Shown: positions 7,901-16,132 of the stretch, one piece after another
Layout: each line of letters starts with the position of its first letter
Position numbering within the stretch: position 1 is the first letter of the stretch
DNA from: Roseateles_E cavernae
GTDB lineage: Bacteria; Pseudomonadota; Gammaproteobacteria; Burkholderiales; Burkholderiaceae_C
Assembly (NCBI RefSeq): GCF_040187885.1
Contig: NZ_JBDPLH010000001.1
Coordinates: 1,302,001 to 1,366,000, forward strand
DNA length: 64,000 nucleotides
Reading direction: 5' to 3'
The notes under the pieces: generated by a model
The model's input: the letters and a program-made list of their open reading frames with translations, nothing else
Databases searched by the model: none
Told to the model about the DNA's origin: nothing
Position numbers and translations under genes: made by a program

Positions 7901-9655
7901 ATGGGCAGCGACATCAGCAGGGGCGGTTCAGGGGCAGGCAGTGCGTCGGCCGACCCGCTGGCGCTGCTGCGCGCCGTCGCACAGGCCCTGGACGGTCTGG
8001 ACATCGGTGCCTGCCTGTTCGACGAGGCCGACCGCACCCTGCTGTGGAACCGCAGCTTCCTGACGCTGTTTCCCGAGCATGCGGCGCACATCCAGGTCGG
8101 TGAGCCCTACAGCACCAATCTAAGGCGCTTCTACGAGGGCCGGCTGAATGCCTTCGAGATGCCCCTGATCGAGCGCTATATCGAGAAAGGCGTGGCCCGC
8201 CACCGGCTGCAGAACCGGCCGTTCGCCTTCGAGCATGGCGGCCGCTGGCTGACGGCGGCCTCGCTGCCGTTGCCGGGCGTGGGCCGCATCCGCCTCTGGC
8301 GGGCGGGCGAGCATGCGGTGCCGCAAGGTGGCCCTATTGCCGTGCCGGAAGGACTTTTCAGCGACGGCGTGGCGCTGTTCGACCATGTGGCCGACGGCGT
8401 GATGGTGACCGATGCCGATGGCCAGATCGCCTGGGTCAACCACCCCTTTGTGCTGATGTACGGGCTGCGCGATCGCGCCGTCGCCGCCGGCACCAGCTTC
8501 GAGTCGGTCTACCGCCGAGCCTGGCAGGGCCGCGAGGGCAGCGATGGCGAGGGGTTCCGGCGCGGCTTGTCGACGCTGGCCGAAAGCCTGAGGTTCACCG
8601 GCGCGCCCTTCGAGCTGCCGCTGCCCGAAGGCCGCTGGGCCCGCGTGATTGAGCAGCGCGGCCCCGATGGCAAGGGTTTCTCCGCCCATGTCGACATCAC
8701 CGCGCTCAAGCATCAGCAGCAGGCCCTGGAGCAGGCCGAGGCCCGTGCGCGCGCCAGCGAGGCGCGGCTGAAGGAGAAATCGACCCTGCTCGAAGCCACG
8801 CTGGCGCGCATGGAGCAGGGCATCATGATGGTCAACGCCGAGCGTGTGGTCGAGGTGTGCAACCGCCGCGCGATCGAGCTGCTGGGCCTGCCCGAGGACC
8901 TGATGGCCAGCAAGCCCAGCTTCGAGGCGGTGCTGGCGCACCAGTGGGCCAGTGACGAATTCAGCCGCACACCGCAGGACATCCAGGATTTCGTGCGCTC
9001 CGGCGGCATCTTGGATCGCGCGCATTGCTACGACCGCCAGCGCCCCGATGGCCGGGTGATCGAGGTGCGCAGCGTGCCCATCGAGGGCGGCGGTGTGCTG
9101 CGTACCTACACGGACGTGACCGAGCGCACGCGCAGCGAGGAGCGGGTGCGCCATGCGGCCCGTCATGACGGCCTGACCTCGCTGGTCAATCGCGAGACTT
9201 TTCTGGAATGCCTGGCCGCGGCGGTGCGCGACAGTGGCTGCGGCGCGCCCGGCTTCGCGATCCACTACATCGATCTGGACGGCTTCAAGCCGATCAACGA
9301 CCGCTACGGCCATGCGGTGGGCGACAAGATGCTGGCGCTGGCCGCCGAGCGCATGCGCCAGATCGCCCGCGACGGCGATGTCGTCGCCCGCATGGGCGGC
9401 GACGAGTTCGCGATCCTGCAATACGGTGTCGATGCTGCCGACCGCGGCCTGGGCCTGGCGCGCCGGATTCTCGAGGGCGTCGCCCAGCCGGCCGACATCG
9501 AAACCCTGCAGCTGCAAGTCGGCGCCTCGGTAGGCATCGCCCTCTACCCCGGCGCCGGCGCCGACCCCGATACGCTGCTGCGCAATGCCGACAGCGCGAT
9601 GTATGGGGCGAAGGCGCAGGGTGGCCAGCGCGTGCGGGTGTTCGGCGAGGGCTGA
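7901..9655 (+). CDS. PAS-PAS-PAS-GGDEF diguanylate cyclase
   Basis: The 584-residue cytoplasmic protein makes cyclic di-GMP. Three PAS-like sensor segments lie at about residues 20-125, 155-275 and 295-405. A coiled-coil linker (HQQQALEQAEARARASEARL) sits between the second and third. The C-terminal GGDEF domain (about 415-584) has an intact active site, RMGGDEFAIL, and an RDGD inhibitory I-site five residues before it, so product inhibition is expected. No membrane segment is seen, so the signal is probably intracellular. The ATG at 7901 is the first good start. An HD-GYP gene follows on the same strand. Confidence 0.88.
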   Translation: MGSDISRGGSGAGSASADPLALLRAVAQALDGLDIGACLFDEADRTLLWNRSFLTLFPEHAAHIQVGEPYSTNLRRFYEGRLNAFEMPLIERYIEKGVARHRLQNRPFAFEHGGRWLTAASLPLPGVGRIRLWRAGEHAVPQGGPIAVPEGLFSDGVALFDHVADGVMVTDADGQIAWVNHPFVLMYGLRDRAVAAGTSFESVYRRAWQGREGSDGEGFRRGLSTLAESLRFTGAPFELPLPEGRWARVIEQRGPDGKGFSAHVDITALKHQQQALEQAEARARASEARLKEKSTLLEATLARMEQGIMMVNAERVVEVCNRRAIELLGLPEDLMASKPSFEAVLAHQWASDEFSRTPQDIQDFVRSGGILDRAHCYDRQRPDGRVIEVRSVPIEGGGVLRTYTDVTERTRSEERVRHAARHDGLTSLVNRETFLECLAAAVRDSGCGAPGFAIHYIDLDGFKPINDRYGHAVGDKMLALAAERMRQIARDGDVVARMGGDEFAILQYGVDAADRGLGLARRILEGVAQPADIETLQLQVGASVGIALYPGAGADPDTLLRNADSAMYGAKAQGGQRVRVFGEG

Positions 9656-9680
9656 GGGGCGCGGTGTGGCCGGCTACGGC

Positions 9681-9694
9681 TTGATCTGGGTCAA
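9681..9694. promoter_or_regulatory. FNR/Anr-like box TTGATCTGGGTCAA
   Basis: The sequence matches the FNR/Anr consensus TTGAT-N4-ATCAA at nine of ten positions. It lies 90 bp before the HD-GYP start. A CACACT hexamer at 9737-9742 could serve as a -10, which would place the box centre about 61 bp upstream of transcription, a class I activator distance. The -10 is weak, so this is tentative. Confidence 0.5.
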
Positions 9695-9783
9695 ACAGTG
9701 ACCGCGCGAAGCGGCGGCGGTGCGGCCATGGGCTGTCACACTGTGCCGGTGTTGAGCTGGGAATTCAGGGAGTGATGCTGACG

Positions 9784-11151
9784 ATGGACCAGGATGTACA
9801 GGCGATCCCCGACGAGCTGGACCTGGCCCGTGGACAGGTCAATCCGCATTTCCTGAATCATATGGTCGAGACCGCCGCCAGCCGGGAGGTGCAGGCCAGC
9901 GAGGACATCGTCAGCGGCAGCGGCATCAAGCTGCTGGCCAAGGGCGCCCGCATCAGCGCCCAGGCGCGCGAGCGCCTGCTGCAGCACAAGCTGGCCAAGC
10001 CGCTGGAGGACTGCGTGCAGGTGGTCGACGGCGTGATGCCGCAAAGCCTCGCGCCGCTGGCCGAGCGCCTGCTGGAGCAGCACCCGCTGCTGGCCCAGCT
10101 GTGCGAGCATCCGCGCGCGCTGCCGGTGCCGCAGTCGTTGGCGGGTCTGAGCCTGTCGGTGCCGGTGCAATCGCTGCTGACCCTGTATGCCGACTACCAG
10201 GGCGACCGGCTGTCGCACAGCGTCGGCGTTGCGATGCTGAGCCTGGCGCTGGCGCGCCGCCTGCTGCCCGGCGACATCGAACGCCACCGGCAGCTGGCGC
10301 TGGCCGGGCTGCTGCATGACGTCGGCGAGCTCTATATCGACCCCGAGCATCTGCGCACCGACCGGCCGCTGCAGCCCGAGCAATGGCGCCATATCGCCAG
10401 TCATCCGGTGATCGGCTGGCGCGTGCTGCGCGAGATGAACGGCGCCGGCAAGCAGGTGGCCGAAGCGGTGCTGAACCACCACGAGCGGCTCGATGGCTTC
10501 GGTTATCCGCGTGGCATCGCTGACGAGGAGTTCCCGCTGGAGGGCCAGATCCTGGCCACGTCGGAGTGGCTGATGGCCTTGATCGAGGCCGGCATCGCGC
10601 CGCTGGCGCGCGCCAGCGTGGCCAGCAAGCTGATGCCGGGCGAGTTCGGCAAGCCGCTGCAGCAGGTGCTGAGCCAGCTCGGCGGCGTCGACACCGATAT
10701 GGCCGACTGGCTGCAGGCCCAGCAGCCCCTGTCCGAGATGCTGCCCGAGATCCGCCGCGTGATGGCGACGCTGCGACGCTTCCGTGCGCTGCGCGACGAG
10801 ATCGACCAGCAGATCGAGCAGGCCGGCCCGCGCTTGCGCAAGGTCCTGCAGCAAAGCCTGAACCGCATGCTGCGCATCCAGTCCGCGTTCTCCAGCAGCG
10901 GCCTCGATGCGGACGCCGATCCCGAACGCATGCTGGCCGAACTGGCCGCGCAGGGCGACCCGAAAGTGCAGCAGGAGGTCCAGGCCCTGGCGCGCGAATT
11001 CAGCTGGCGCATGCGCGAGCTGCAGCGCGAGTCACTGCTCCGCGCCGGCCTGCTGGGCGATGCCGATGCGGCGGTGATGCAGGGGTTGACGGCACGGTTG
11101 CGGGGCGACGAGGCGGCGCCGGTGCCTGGCGAGGAGAAGCCCTTGAAGTAG
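9784..11151 (+). CDS. HD-GYP domain cyclic-di-GMP phosphodiesterase
   Basis: The 455-residue protein probably hydrolyses cyclic di-GMP. The HD-GYP domain spans about residues 140-270: HSVGVAML, LLHDVGELYI (the HD pair), HPVIGWRVL, and the hallmark HHERLDGFGYP with the GYP residues intact. The N-terminal part and the long helical C-terminus (about 310-455) match nothing I know and may sense a signal or oligomerise. I chose ATG 9784 because AGGGAG lies 11 bases upstream; ATG 9775 and GTG 9772 are in-frame alternatives. It pairs functionally with the cyclase upstream. Confidence 0.88.
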   Translation: MDQDVQAIPDELDLARGQVNPHFLNHMVETAASREVQASEDIVSGSGIKLLAKGARISAQARERLLQHKLAKPLEDCVQVVDGVMPQSLAPLAERLLEQHPLLAQLCEHPRALPVPQSLAGLSLSVPVQSLLTLYADYQGDRLSHSVGVAMLSLALARRLLPGDIERHRQLALAGLLHDVGELYIDPEHLRTDRPLQPEQWRHIASHPVIGWRVLREMNGAGKQVAEAVLNHHERLDGFGYPRGIADEEFPLEGQILATSEWLMALIEAGIAPLARASVASKLMPGEFGKPLQQVLSQLGGVDTDMADWLQAQQPLSEMLPEIRRVMATLRRFRALRDEIDQQIEQAGPRLRKVLQQSLNRMLRIQSAFSSSGLDADADPERMLAELAAQGDPKVQQEVQALAREFSWRMRELQRESLLRAGLLGDADAAVMQGLTARLRGDEAAPVPGEEKPLK

Positions 11152-11167
11152 GGCTTCCTTGCATCAT

Positions 11168-11539
11168 CTAGCCCTCGGCTTGATGGCAGACCGCTTCGAT
11201 GTTGTGCCCGTCCGGACCAATGACGAAGGCGGCGTAGTAGTTCGCGTGGTACTGCGGGCGCAGGCCCGGCGCACCGTTGTCCTCGCCTCCTGCCTCAAGA
11301 GCGGCGCGGTAAAAGGCTTCGACCTGCCCGCGGCTCTCGGCCGTGAAGGCCAGGTGAAGGTGTGTGGCCTTCGCTTCGACCCGGCGGATGCACAGCGAAG
11401 ATTGGCTGTCGGGGCGGCAGAGCTCAATGCCCAGCGGCCCTTCCGAGACGACCACGACGCCGAGCGGCTCAAGCGCCTTGACGAAGAACGCCTTGCTCGC
11501 GGCATAGTCGCTGACGCCGAATACAACGTGATCGAACAT
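11168..11539 (-). CDS. VOC-family (glyoxalase-like) protein
   Basis: The 123-residue protein consists of the two beta-alpha-beta-beta-beta modules of the vicinal oxygen chelate fold. It starts MFDHVVFGVSDYAASKAFF, has LHLAFTAES at mid-length and ends YYAAFVIGPDGHNIEAVCH, the usual motif around the last metal ligand. The substrate is unknown. The ATG at 11539 is the only start giving family length. A REP-like hairpin at 11607-11642 separates it from the VOC-AraC group upstream, so it may have its own promoter. Confidence 0.8.
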   Translation of the reverse strand: MFDHVVFGVSDYAASKAFFVKALEPLGVVVVSEGPLGIELCRPDSQSSLCIRRVEAKATHLHLAFTAESRGQVEAFYRAALEAGGEDNGAPGLRPQYHANYYAAFVIGPDGHNIEAVCHQAEG

Positions 11540-11606
11540 GGGGCTGCTGACTGGTGTGGGCTTGGTCGAGGTCGACGGGATTTTGGCCCACGAAGGGTTT
11601 CGATGC

Positions 11607-11642
11607 CAGGTCTTGAATGCAGCAGGGTTCAAGACCTGACCC
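11607..11642. repeat. REP-like inverted repeat
   Basis: CAGGTCTTGAA (11607-11617) and TTCAAGACCTG (11628-11638) are perfect 11-bp inverted repeats around a 10-nt loop, followed by ACCCC. This is the most complete copy of the dispersed CAAGACCTG(A/G)CCCC motif. It lies between two minus-strand genes. With no T-run it is more like a REP hairpin than a terminator. Confidence 0.7.
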
Positions 11643-11663
11643 CGCCTGGCGTCCCGGGGCTCG

Positions 11664-11909
11664 TCAAACGGCCGGTGTCCCCTGCTCTTTGGCGCCATGC
11701 CGTTCGTGGTGACGGCCGAGATAGGGCAGGGCAAACAGGTACAGCCCCGTCAACAGCAGGAGGCCCAGTGGCAGCAGCGGCGCATAGGTCAGCCAGGGCG
11801 GCGGCTCTGCTGGCCCTTGGGCCCGGGCGACGAAGTTGGCGATGACGGTCAGCGTGAAGGCGATCGACACCCAGCGGTGGGTGCGCCTCAAGAAGCTGCT
11901 GCAATTCAT
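11664..11909 (-). CDS. Small membrane protein, 81 residues
   Basis: The protein has two predicted membrane segments: VSIAFTLTVIANFVA near residues 14-28 and LTYAPLLPLGLLLLTGLYLF near 40-59. A basic N-terminus (FLRRTHRW) and a His/Arg-rich tail flank them. The RRTHRW start followed by a transmembrane helix recalls PepSY-like small membrane proteins, but no function can be given. Its ATG overlaps the stop of the upstream VOC gene by four bases, so the two are translationally coupled. Confidence 0.7.
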   Translation of the reverse strand: MNCSSFLRRTHRWVSIAFTLTVIANFVARAQGPAEPPPWLTYAPLLPLGLLLLTGLYLFALPYLGRHHERHGAKEQGTPAV

Positions 11910-12322
11910 GTCGCGCTCCCCGCTGCCTGGATCATCTTCCAGCCGTTGCCCGCAGGGTCGCGGAAACCGGCATCCACGCTGCCATAGCGATCCACCGGCT
12001 CCTGGGTGAATTCCACGCCCCGGGCATGCAGTTGCTGGTAGGTGGCCCGGCAGTCGGCCACGGCCAGGACCAAGGCCGGCATCGCGCCCTTGGCGACCAG
12101 TGCGCGCAGCGCCTGCGCCGTCGCCTCGTCGTGCATCGGTGGCCCGGGTGTGAACAGGCCGAGCTGAAATAAGGGTTGCTCCGGATGCTGTACCGTCAGC
12201 CAGCGATAGGCCCCATTGCGCACATCCGTATGGACGCGGAAACCGAGCTTGTTGACGTAGAAATCGAGGGCCTGGTCCTGATCGTCGACGTACACACCCA
12301 CCACATTGATACCTTGGCTCAT
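11906..12322 (-). CDS. VOC-family protein
   Basis: The 138-residue vicinal oxygen chelate protein begins INVVGVYVDDQDQALDFYVNKLGF and ends with GFRDPAGNGWKMIQ, the standard first and last strands of the fold. Such proteins act as glyoxalases, dioxygenases or antibiotic-binding proteins; no substrate can be assigned. Its ATG overlaps the stop of the AraC regulator by one base (TGATG) and the next gene overlaps its own stop, giving a tight regulator-VOC-membrane protein operon. Confidence 0.82.
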   Translation of the reverse strand: MSQGINVVGVYVDDQDQALDFYVNKLGFRVHTDVRNGAYRWLTVQHPEQPLFQLGLFTPGPPMHDEATAQALRALVAKGAMPALVLAVADCRATYQQLHARGVEFTQEPVDRYGSVDAGFRDPAGNGWKMIQAAGSAT

Positions 12323-12831
12323 CAGCGCTCCTTTGTTGGTGGCCGGTTTGTACCTTCTGTTGCACGGCGACGCTTCTCCGAAACTGCGATGGTGAGGTCC
12401 GGCCGCTGCGCCGCTTTCAGGACGCAGGCGGGCACGCGGTCGAGCTGGGTGGTCTCGGCCCTGGCCTCGATGCGAAGCGCACCGGGGCTCTTGCCGGTGA
12501 TGTCCCGGAATGTGCGCCCGAAGGTACCCAGGCTCTCCCAGCCGGTGGCGAAAGCAATCTCCGTGATGGGCAGTTCGGTGTCGCGCAGCAGCGTAGCCGC
12601 CTGCTCGATGCGCCGCGTCAATAGGTAGCGATGCGGTGGGATGCCAAAGGCCTGCCGGAAGGTGTGTGCGAAATGGGTCTCGGAGACGCCGCTGACCTCG
12701 GCGAGCCGCTTCACCGGCCAGGCTTCATGCGAGGCGGCGTCCATGCGATCCTTCGCCCGCAGCAGCCGCCGAAGCAGGGCCGGATCCGGGATATCGAAGT
12801 TTTCAATTGCTGCGCTTGATGAGTCATCCAT
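12322..12831 (-). CDS. AraC-family regulator, DNA-binding domain only
   Basis: The 169-residue protein has the double helix-turn-helix of the AraC family (about residues 25-125; VKRLAEVSGVSETHFAHTFRQ, then ITEIAFATGWESLGTFGRTF). It lacks the usual N-terminal effector domain. The ATG at 12831 is preceded after 8 nt by TAGCAT and has no ribosome-binding site, so the transcript may be leaderless. It is the first gene of an operon with a VOC protein and a small membrane protein, which it probably regulates. Confidence 0.85.
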   Translation of the reverse strand: MDDSSSAAIENFDIPDPALLRRLLRAKDRMDAASHEAWPVKRLAEVSGVSETHFAHTFRQAFGIPPHRYLLTRRIEQAATLLRDTELPITEIAFATGWESLGTFGRTFRDITGKSPGALRIEARAETTQLDRVPACVLKAAQRPDLTIAVSEKRRRATEGTNRPPTKER

Positions 12832-12839
12832 GCGGCGCA

Positions 12840-12845
12840 ATGCTA
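12840..12845 (-). promoter_or_regulatory. Possible -10 of the AraC-VOC operon
   Basis: TAGCAT on the minus strand ends 8 nt before the AraC-type gene's ATG. Transcription starting 6-8 bases downstream would begin at or next to the start codon. No Shine-Dalgarno sequence is present. Several other genes in this window show the same arrangement. Confidence 0.35.
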
Positions 12846-12849
12846 GCGG

Positions 12850-13326
12850 CTATGGGCATGCCGTTGTCATCGCCGCTGAGTAGGCGAGCAGGCCGGCGAG
12901 TGCAGCGACAAGCAGGTGCATCAATATCCAGAAGTTTCGCAAACCTTGCCAGCGAAGCCATGCGCCGAAGCCGCTGTAGCGCTGCTTGTGGCGCTTGTCT
13001 GCCGATCTTCTCAAGGCCTCGAATCCGGGCGCATCTACGCCGGCGTCTATCGCATCCCGGAGTTCTCGCGCTCGCTCATAGTGAGCATCCGCACGTTCGG
13101 TCTGCTTGGCCACAAAGATCGCTCCGAACACGCCTAGGATTCCGATGAAGACAAGCACCGGAATGTCTGTCTGCTGAATGCATCTGTCGTATCCGGCAAC
13201 CGTGAATCCTGCGCCGGCCAGGACGAGCAGCGCATTCGTGGTTGTGGCTCGCAATGTCTCGTGATGACGCGAGTGATCCAGGTTGTCCTTCAAGTAACGC
13301 CAATGCAACTCCGTCTTGTCGTCCAT
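12850..13326 (-). CDS. Hypothetical membrane protein with three membrane segments
   Basis: I do not recognise the family. The 158-residue protein has two hydrophobic segments after a charged 25-residue head (NALLVLAGAGFTVAGY, then PVLVFIGILGVFGAIFVA). A charged helical region of about 50 residues follows (TERADAHYERARELRDAI), and a third segment lies near the end (FWILMHLLVAALAGLLAY). This resembles small two- or three-helix membrane families of the SLATT/RipA kind sometimes linked to nucleotide-signal defence, but no nucleotide synthase or sensor gene is adjacent. It lies 19 bp upstream of the AraC-type gene's start on the same strand. Confidence 0.6.
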   Translation of the reverse strand: MDDKTELHWRYLKDNLDHSRHHETLRATTTNALLVLAGAGFTVAGYDRCIQQTDIPVLVFIGILGVFGAIFVAKQTERADAHYERARELRDAIDAGVDAPGFEALRRSADKRHKQRYSGFGAWLRWQGLRNFWILMHLLVAALAGLLAYSAAMTTACP

Positions 13327-13367
13327 ATGACTGTCCTCCTGATCGCCGCACGGTGGCGACTATCCCC

Positions 13368-13763
13368 TCAGCCGATATGCTCCGCATCCTCCGGCGGTAC
13401 GACCCAGCCATGCATGCGCTCCTCATAGACCGAGATGCTGGGCGCCGGGAAGCTGGGGTCGGCGAAGGCGCCGACCGGGATGGCCAGGAACTCTTCCAGG
13501 CCCTCGGGCTCGTAGTAGACCGTCGCGCCGCAGTGGGGGCAGAAGTGGAAGGTGACGCGGGAGCCTTCATCGCCGACCCGCACATAGGGGGTCGAGCGGC
13601 CCGACAGCGAGACGTTCTCACGGCGGAACCTGGCCTGTGCTCCGAACACGCTGCCGGTGCGGCGCTGGCAGGCCAGGCAGTGGCAGATCGAGACGCGCAG
13701 CGGCTCACCGACGACCTGGGCCGTGAGCTGGCCGCAGCTGCAGGAGGCGAGGCGTTCAGTCAT
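13368..13763 (-). CDS. GFA-family protein (CENP-V/GFA zinc fold)
   Basis: The 131-residue protein has the complete zinc-site pattern of the glutathione-dependent formaldehyde-activating (GFA) family: CSCG at residues 8-11, CHCLACQRRTGS near 27-38 and CPHCGATVYY near 74-83. GFA itself was proposed to catalyse S-hydroxymethylglutathione formation, but most members, probably including this one, have no proven reaction. It follows the UbiH-type gene by 9 bp on the same strand and is probably co-transcribed with it. Confidence 0.87.
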   Translation of the reverse strand: MTERLASCSCGQLTAQVVGEPLRVSICHCLACQRRTGSVFGAQARFRRENVSLSGRSTPYVRVGDEGSRVTFHFCPHCGATVYYEPEGLEEFLAIPVGAFADPSFPAPSISVYEERMHGWVVPPEDAEHIG

Positions 13764-13772
13764 GGCGGCGGT

Positions 13773-15008
13773 TCAGCGGCTGCCGAACATCATCTGCCGC
13801 GCCAGCGCGCGCTTCAGCGGCGGCAGCGCCTGCAGTGCGGCCAGGCCGAGGCCGCGCACGACCGGCAGGCCGGGCCAGCGCCAGGCGAAGCTGCGGGCCA
13901 GGAAGTCGGTGCTGGCGATGGTGCTCCAGCGGTCGGGGGCTCGTTGCCATTCGACGCTGCGCAGCGCGGCGTCGATGTCGCGACTACCGCGCAGGGTCTG
14001 AACCAGCGCATAGGCATCGCGCAGCCCCAGGTTCAGGCCCTGGCCGGCCACCGGGTGCAGGGTCTGGGCGGCGTTGCCGATGCGCACGGTACGGCCCTCG
14101 ACCAGGCTGCGCTCGGCGTTCAGGCCCAGCGCAAAGCATTTGAGAGGGCTGATGGCCTGCAGCGGGCCGGCCTCGGTGGCCAGCAGGCTGTTGATGACGG
14201 CCAGGCGCTGGGCATCGCTGAGGCTGGCGATCTCGTCCTCGGCCTGCGGCATGCACCAGACCAGGGCCGCGCGCTTGCGGCCCTCCAGCGGTGGCAGCGG
14301 CAAGAGGGCCAGCGGGCCGTTGCGGGTGAAGCGCTCGTAGGCCACGCCGGGCGGGCTGCTCTCGGCCAGGGTCACGGTGCCGACCCAGGCGTTTTGCTGG
14401 TAGTCGTGAGCCAGACTCTTGCGCGCCTGCTCGGCAAACACGCCGCCCTCGGCGACCACCGCCAGATCGAAGGTGTCCGCAATGCCGGCGTCGACCTCGA
14501 CCCCGCCGCCTGCTGACGCGTCCAGCGGCTTCAGCCCCACGACCGGCGCACCGAAGCGGCTCAGCAGGCGGGTCGGCTCGGCCGCGGCGGCCGCTTGCCA
14601 GGCCGCCTGCAGCGGGGCCACCAGCTGGCCGTAGCTGAGCACCGCGCCCAGCATGTCCACGCCCTGCTCGGCCGCACTGATGCGCACCAGCGGCTCGCCG
14701 GCCGCGCCGAAGATCGGGTGGTTCAGCGTGGGCGGGGCCTGGCTGACATGGACCTGCAGGATGGCTTGCGCGGCGGCTTCGTTCCAGGCGCCCAGGCGCT
14801 GCAGCAGCTGGACGCTGCCCAGGCTCAGCGCCAGCGTGCGCGGGTCGCCGGAGACATCGCGCTCCAGCGGCCGGGCATCGAACAGGCTGATCTGGGCCTG
14901 GGGCAGGCTGCGTGCCGCCAGCAGGGCCAGGCCCAGGCCGGCCGGGCCGGCACCGACCACGGCCAGGCGCAGGGCGGAAAGAGACGAAGCGTCGGCGATC
15001 TCGGACAT
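13773..15008 (-). CDS. UbiH/Coq6-family FAD-dependent hydroxylase
   Basis: The 411-residue flavoprotein monooxygenase probably hydroxylates the ring of a ubiquinone precursor. Visible motifs are the FAD dinucleotide fold GAGPAGLGLALL near residue 18, the DPRTLALS segment near 55 and GNAAQTLHPVAGQGLNLGLRD near 300. The last segment is the family's second FAD motif, with the usual GDAAH changed to GNAAQ. UbiH, UbiI and UbiF cannot be told apart by eye. TATAGA lies 8 nt before the ATG and there is no ribosome-binding site, so a leaderless transcript is likely. It is divergent from the aldo/keto reductase. Confidence 0.86.
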   Translation of the reverse strand: MSEIADASSLSALRLAVVGAGPAGLGLALLAARSLPQAQISLFDARPLERDVSGDPRTLALSLGSVQLLQRLGAWNEAAAQAILQVHVSQAPPTLNHPIFGAAGEPLVRISAAEQGVDMLGAVLSYGQLVAPLQAAWQAAAAAEPTRLLSRFGAPVVGLKPLDASAGGGVEVDAGIADTFDLAVVAEGGVFAEQARKSLAHDYQQNAWVGTVTLAESSPPGVAYERFTRNGPLALLPLPPLEGRKRAALVWCMPQAEDEIASLSDAQRLAVINSLLATEAGPLQAISPLKCFALGLNAERSLVEGRTVRIGNAAQTLHPVAGQGLNLGLRDAYALVQTLRGSRDIDAALRSVEWQRAPDRWSTIASTDFLARSFAWRWPGLPVVRGLGLAALQALPPLKRALARQMMFGSR

Positions 15009-15016
15009 GGCCGCAG

Positions 15017-15022
15017 TCTATA
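15017..15022 (-). promoter_or_regulatory. -10 element TATAGA of the UbiH-type gene
   Basis: TATAGA on the minus strand is a good sigma70 -10 and ends 8 nt before the ATG at 15008, so the message would carry almost no leader. It lies in the 8-bp spacer of an inverted repeat, GGCCGC (15009-15014) and GCGGCC (15023-15028), so a dimeric regulator bound there could block initiation. Confidence 0.45.
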
Positions 15023-15129
15023 GCGGCCGTCCGCCATCCCGTCATGCCCAGGTCGCGACCGCGTCAGCACGATGACGCGCTGTGCGCTACGCTCGCGTCC
15101 GTCCGCTCACTCTCTGTCATCAGCACACC

Positions 15130-16122
15130 ATGCAATACCGTCGTCTGGGCCGCAGCGGCCTGCAAGTCTCCGAGTTGTCCCTGGGCTCCTGGGTCACCTA
15201 TCACAACCAGGTCGACACCAAGGCCGCCACCGAGATGCTGGCGGCCGCCTTCGATGCCGGTATCAACTTCTTCGACAACGCCGAGGTCTATGCCAAGGGC
15301 GAGAGCGAGGTGGTGATGGGCGCGGCGCTGAAGGCGCTGAAATGGCCGCGGCTGAACTATCTGGTCTCGACCAAGTTCTTCTGGGGCATGGAGCGCGCGC
15401 CGGCCGGCGAGCCGCGCCTGCCGAACCGCCAGGACACGCTGAACCGCAAATACCTGATGCAGGCCATCGACGGCTCGCTGGCGCGCCTGCAGCTGGACTT
15501 CGTCGACCTGGTCTACTGCCACCGCCCCGACCCGCTGACGCCGATCGAGGAAACGGTCTGGGCGATGAGCGACATCATCAAGCAGGGCAAGGCGCTGTAC
15601 TGGGGTACCAGCGAATGGAGCGCCGACGAGATCCGCGCCGCCTACGAGATCGCCGAGCGCCACCATCTGCACAAGCCGGTGGTGGAGCAGCCGCAATACC
15701 ATCTGTTCCACCGCCAGCGTGTCGAGACCGAGTACGCCCGCCTGTACGAGGACATCGGCCTGGGCCTGACGACCTGGAGCCCGCTGGCCTCGGGCCTGCT
15801 GACCGGCAAGTACAAGAACGGCATCCCGGAGGGCAGCCGCGGCTCGCTGGACAGCATGGCCTGGCTGCGCGAGCAGCTGCAGGACCCGGCGAAAAACCAG
15901 GCCGTGGCCGCACTGGAAGGCATTGCCGCCGAGCTCGGCTGCACCATGGCCCAGCTGGCGCTGGCCTGGGTCAACAAGAACCCGCGCGTCTCCACCGTGA
16001 TCCTGGGCGCCAGCAAGCTCAGCCAGCTGCAGGACAATCTCGGCGCGCTGGCGGTCACGCCCAAGCTGACGCCCGAGCTGCTGGCCCGCATCGACACGAT
16101 CGCCAAGCCGCTGGCCAAATAG
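15130..16122 (+). CDS. Aldo/keto reductase, Kv-beta/YghZ type
   Basis: The 330-residue TIM-barrel oxidoreductase uses NADPH to reduce aldehydes or ketones. The catalytic tetrad is visible: Asp and Tyr in FFDNAEVY (about residues 46-53), Lys in VSTKFFW (near 81) and His in VYCHRPDP (near 118). The C-terminal cofactor segment VSTVILGASKLSQLQDNL is typical. Sequence style points to the AKR6/AKR14 group (potassium-channel beta subunit and YghZ). I chose ATG 15130 (MQYRRLG), the standard family start; a longer frame begins at 15082. The substrate is unknown. Confidence 0.88.
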   Translation: MQYRRLGRSGLQVSELSLGSWVTYHNQVDTKAATEMLAAAFDAGINFFDNAEVYAKGESEVVMGAALKALKWPRLNYLVSTKFFWGMERAPAGEPRLPNRQDTLNRKYLMQAIDGSLARLQLDFVDLVYCHRPDPLTPIEETVWAMSDIIKQGKALYWGTSEWSADEIRAAYEIAERHHLHKPVVEQPQYHLFHRQRVETEYARLYEDIGLGLTTWSPLASGLLTGKYKNGIPEGSRGSLDSMAWLREQLQDPAKNQAVAALEGIAAELGCTMAQLALAWVNKNPRVSTVILGASKLSQLQDNLGALAVTPKLTPELLARIDTIAKPLAK

Positions 16123-16132
16123 GCCGCCGGCC

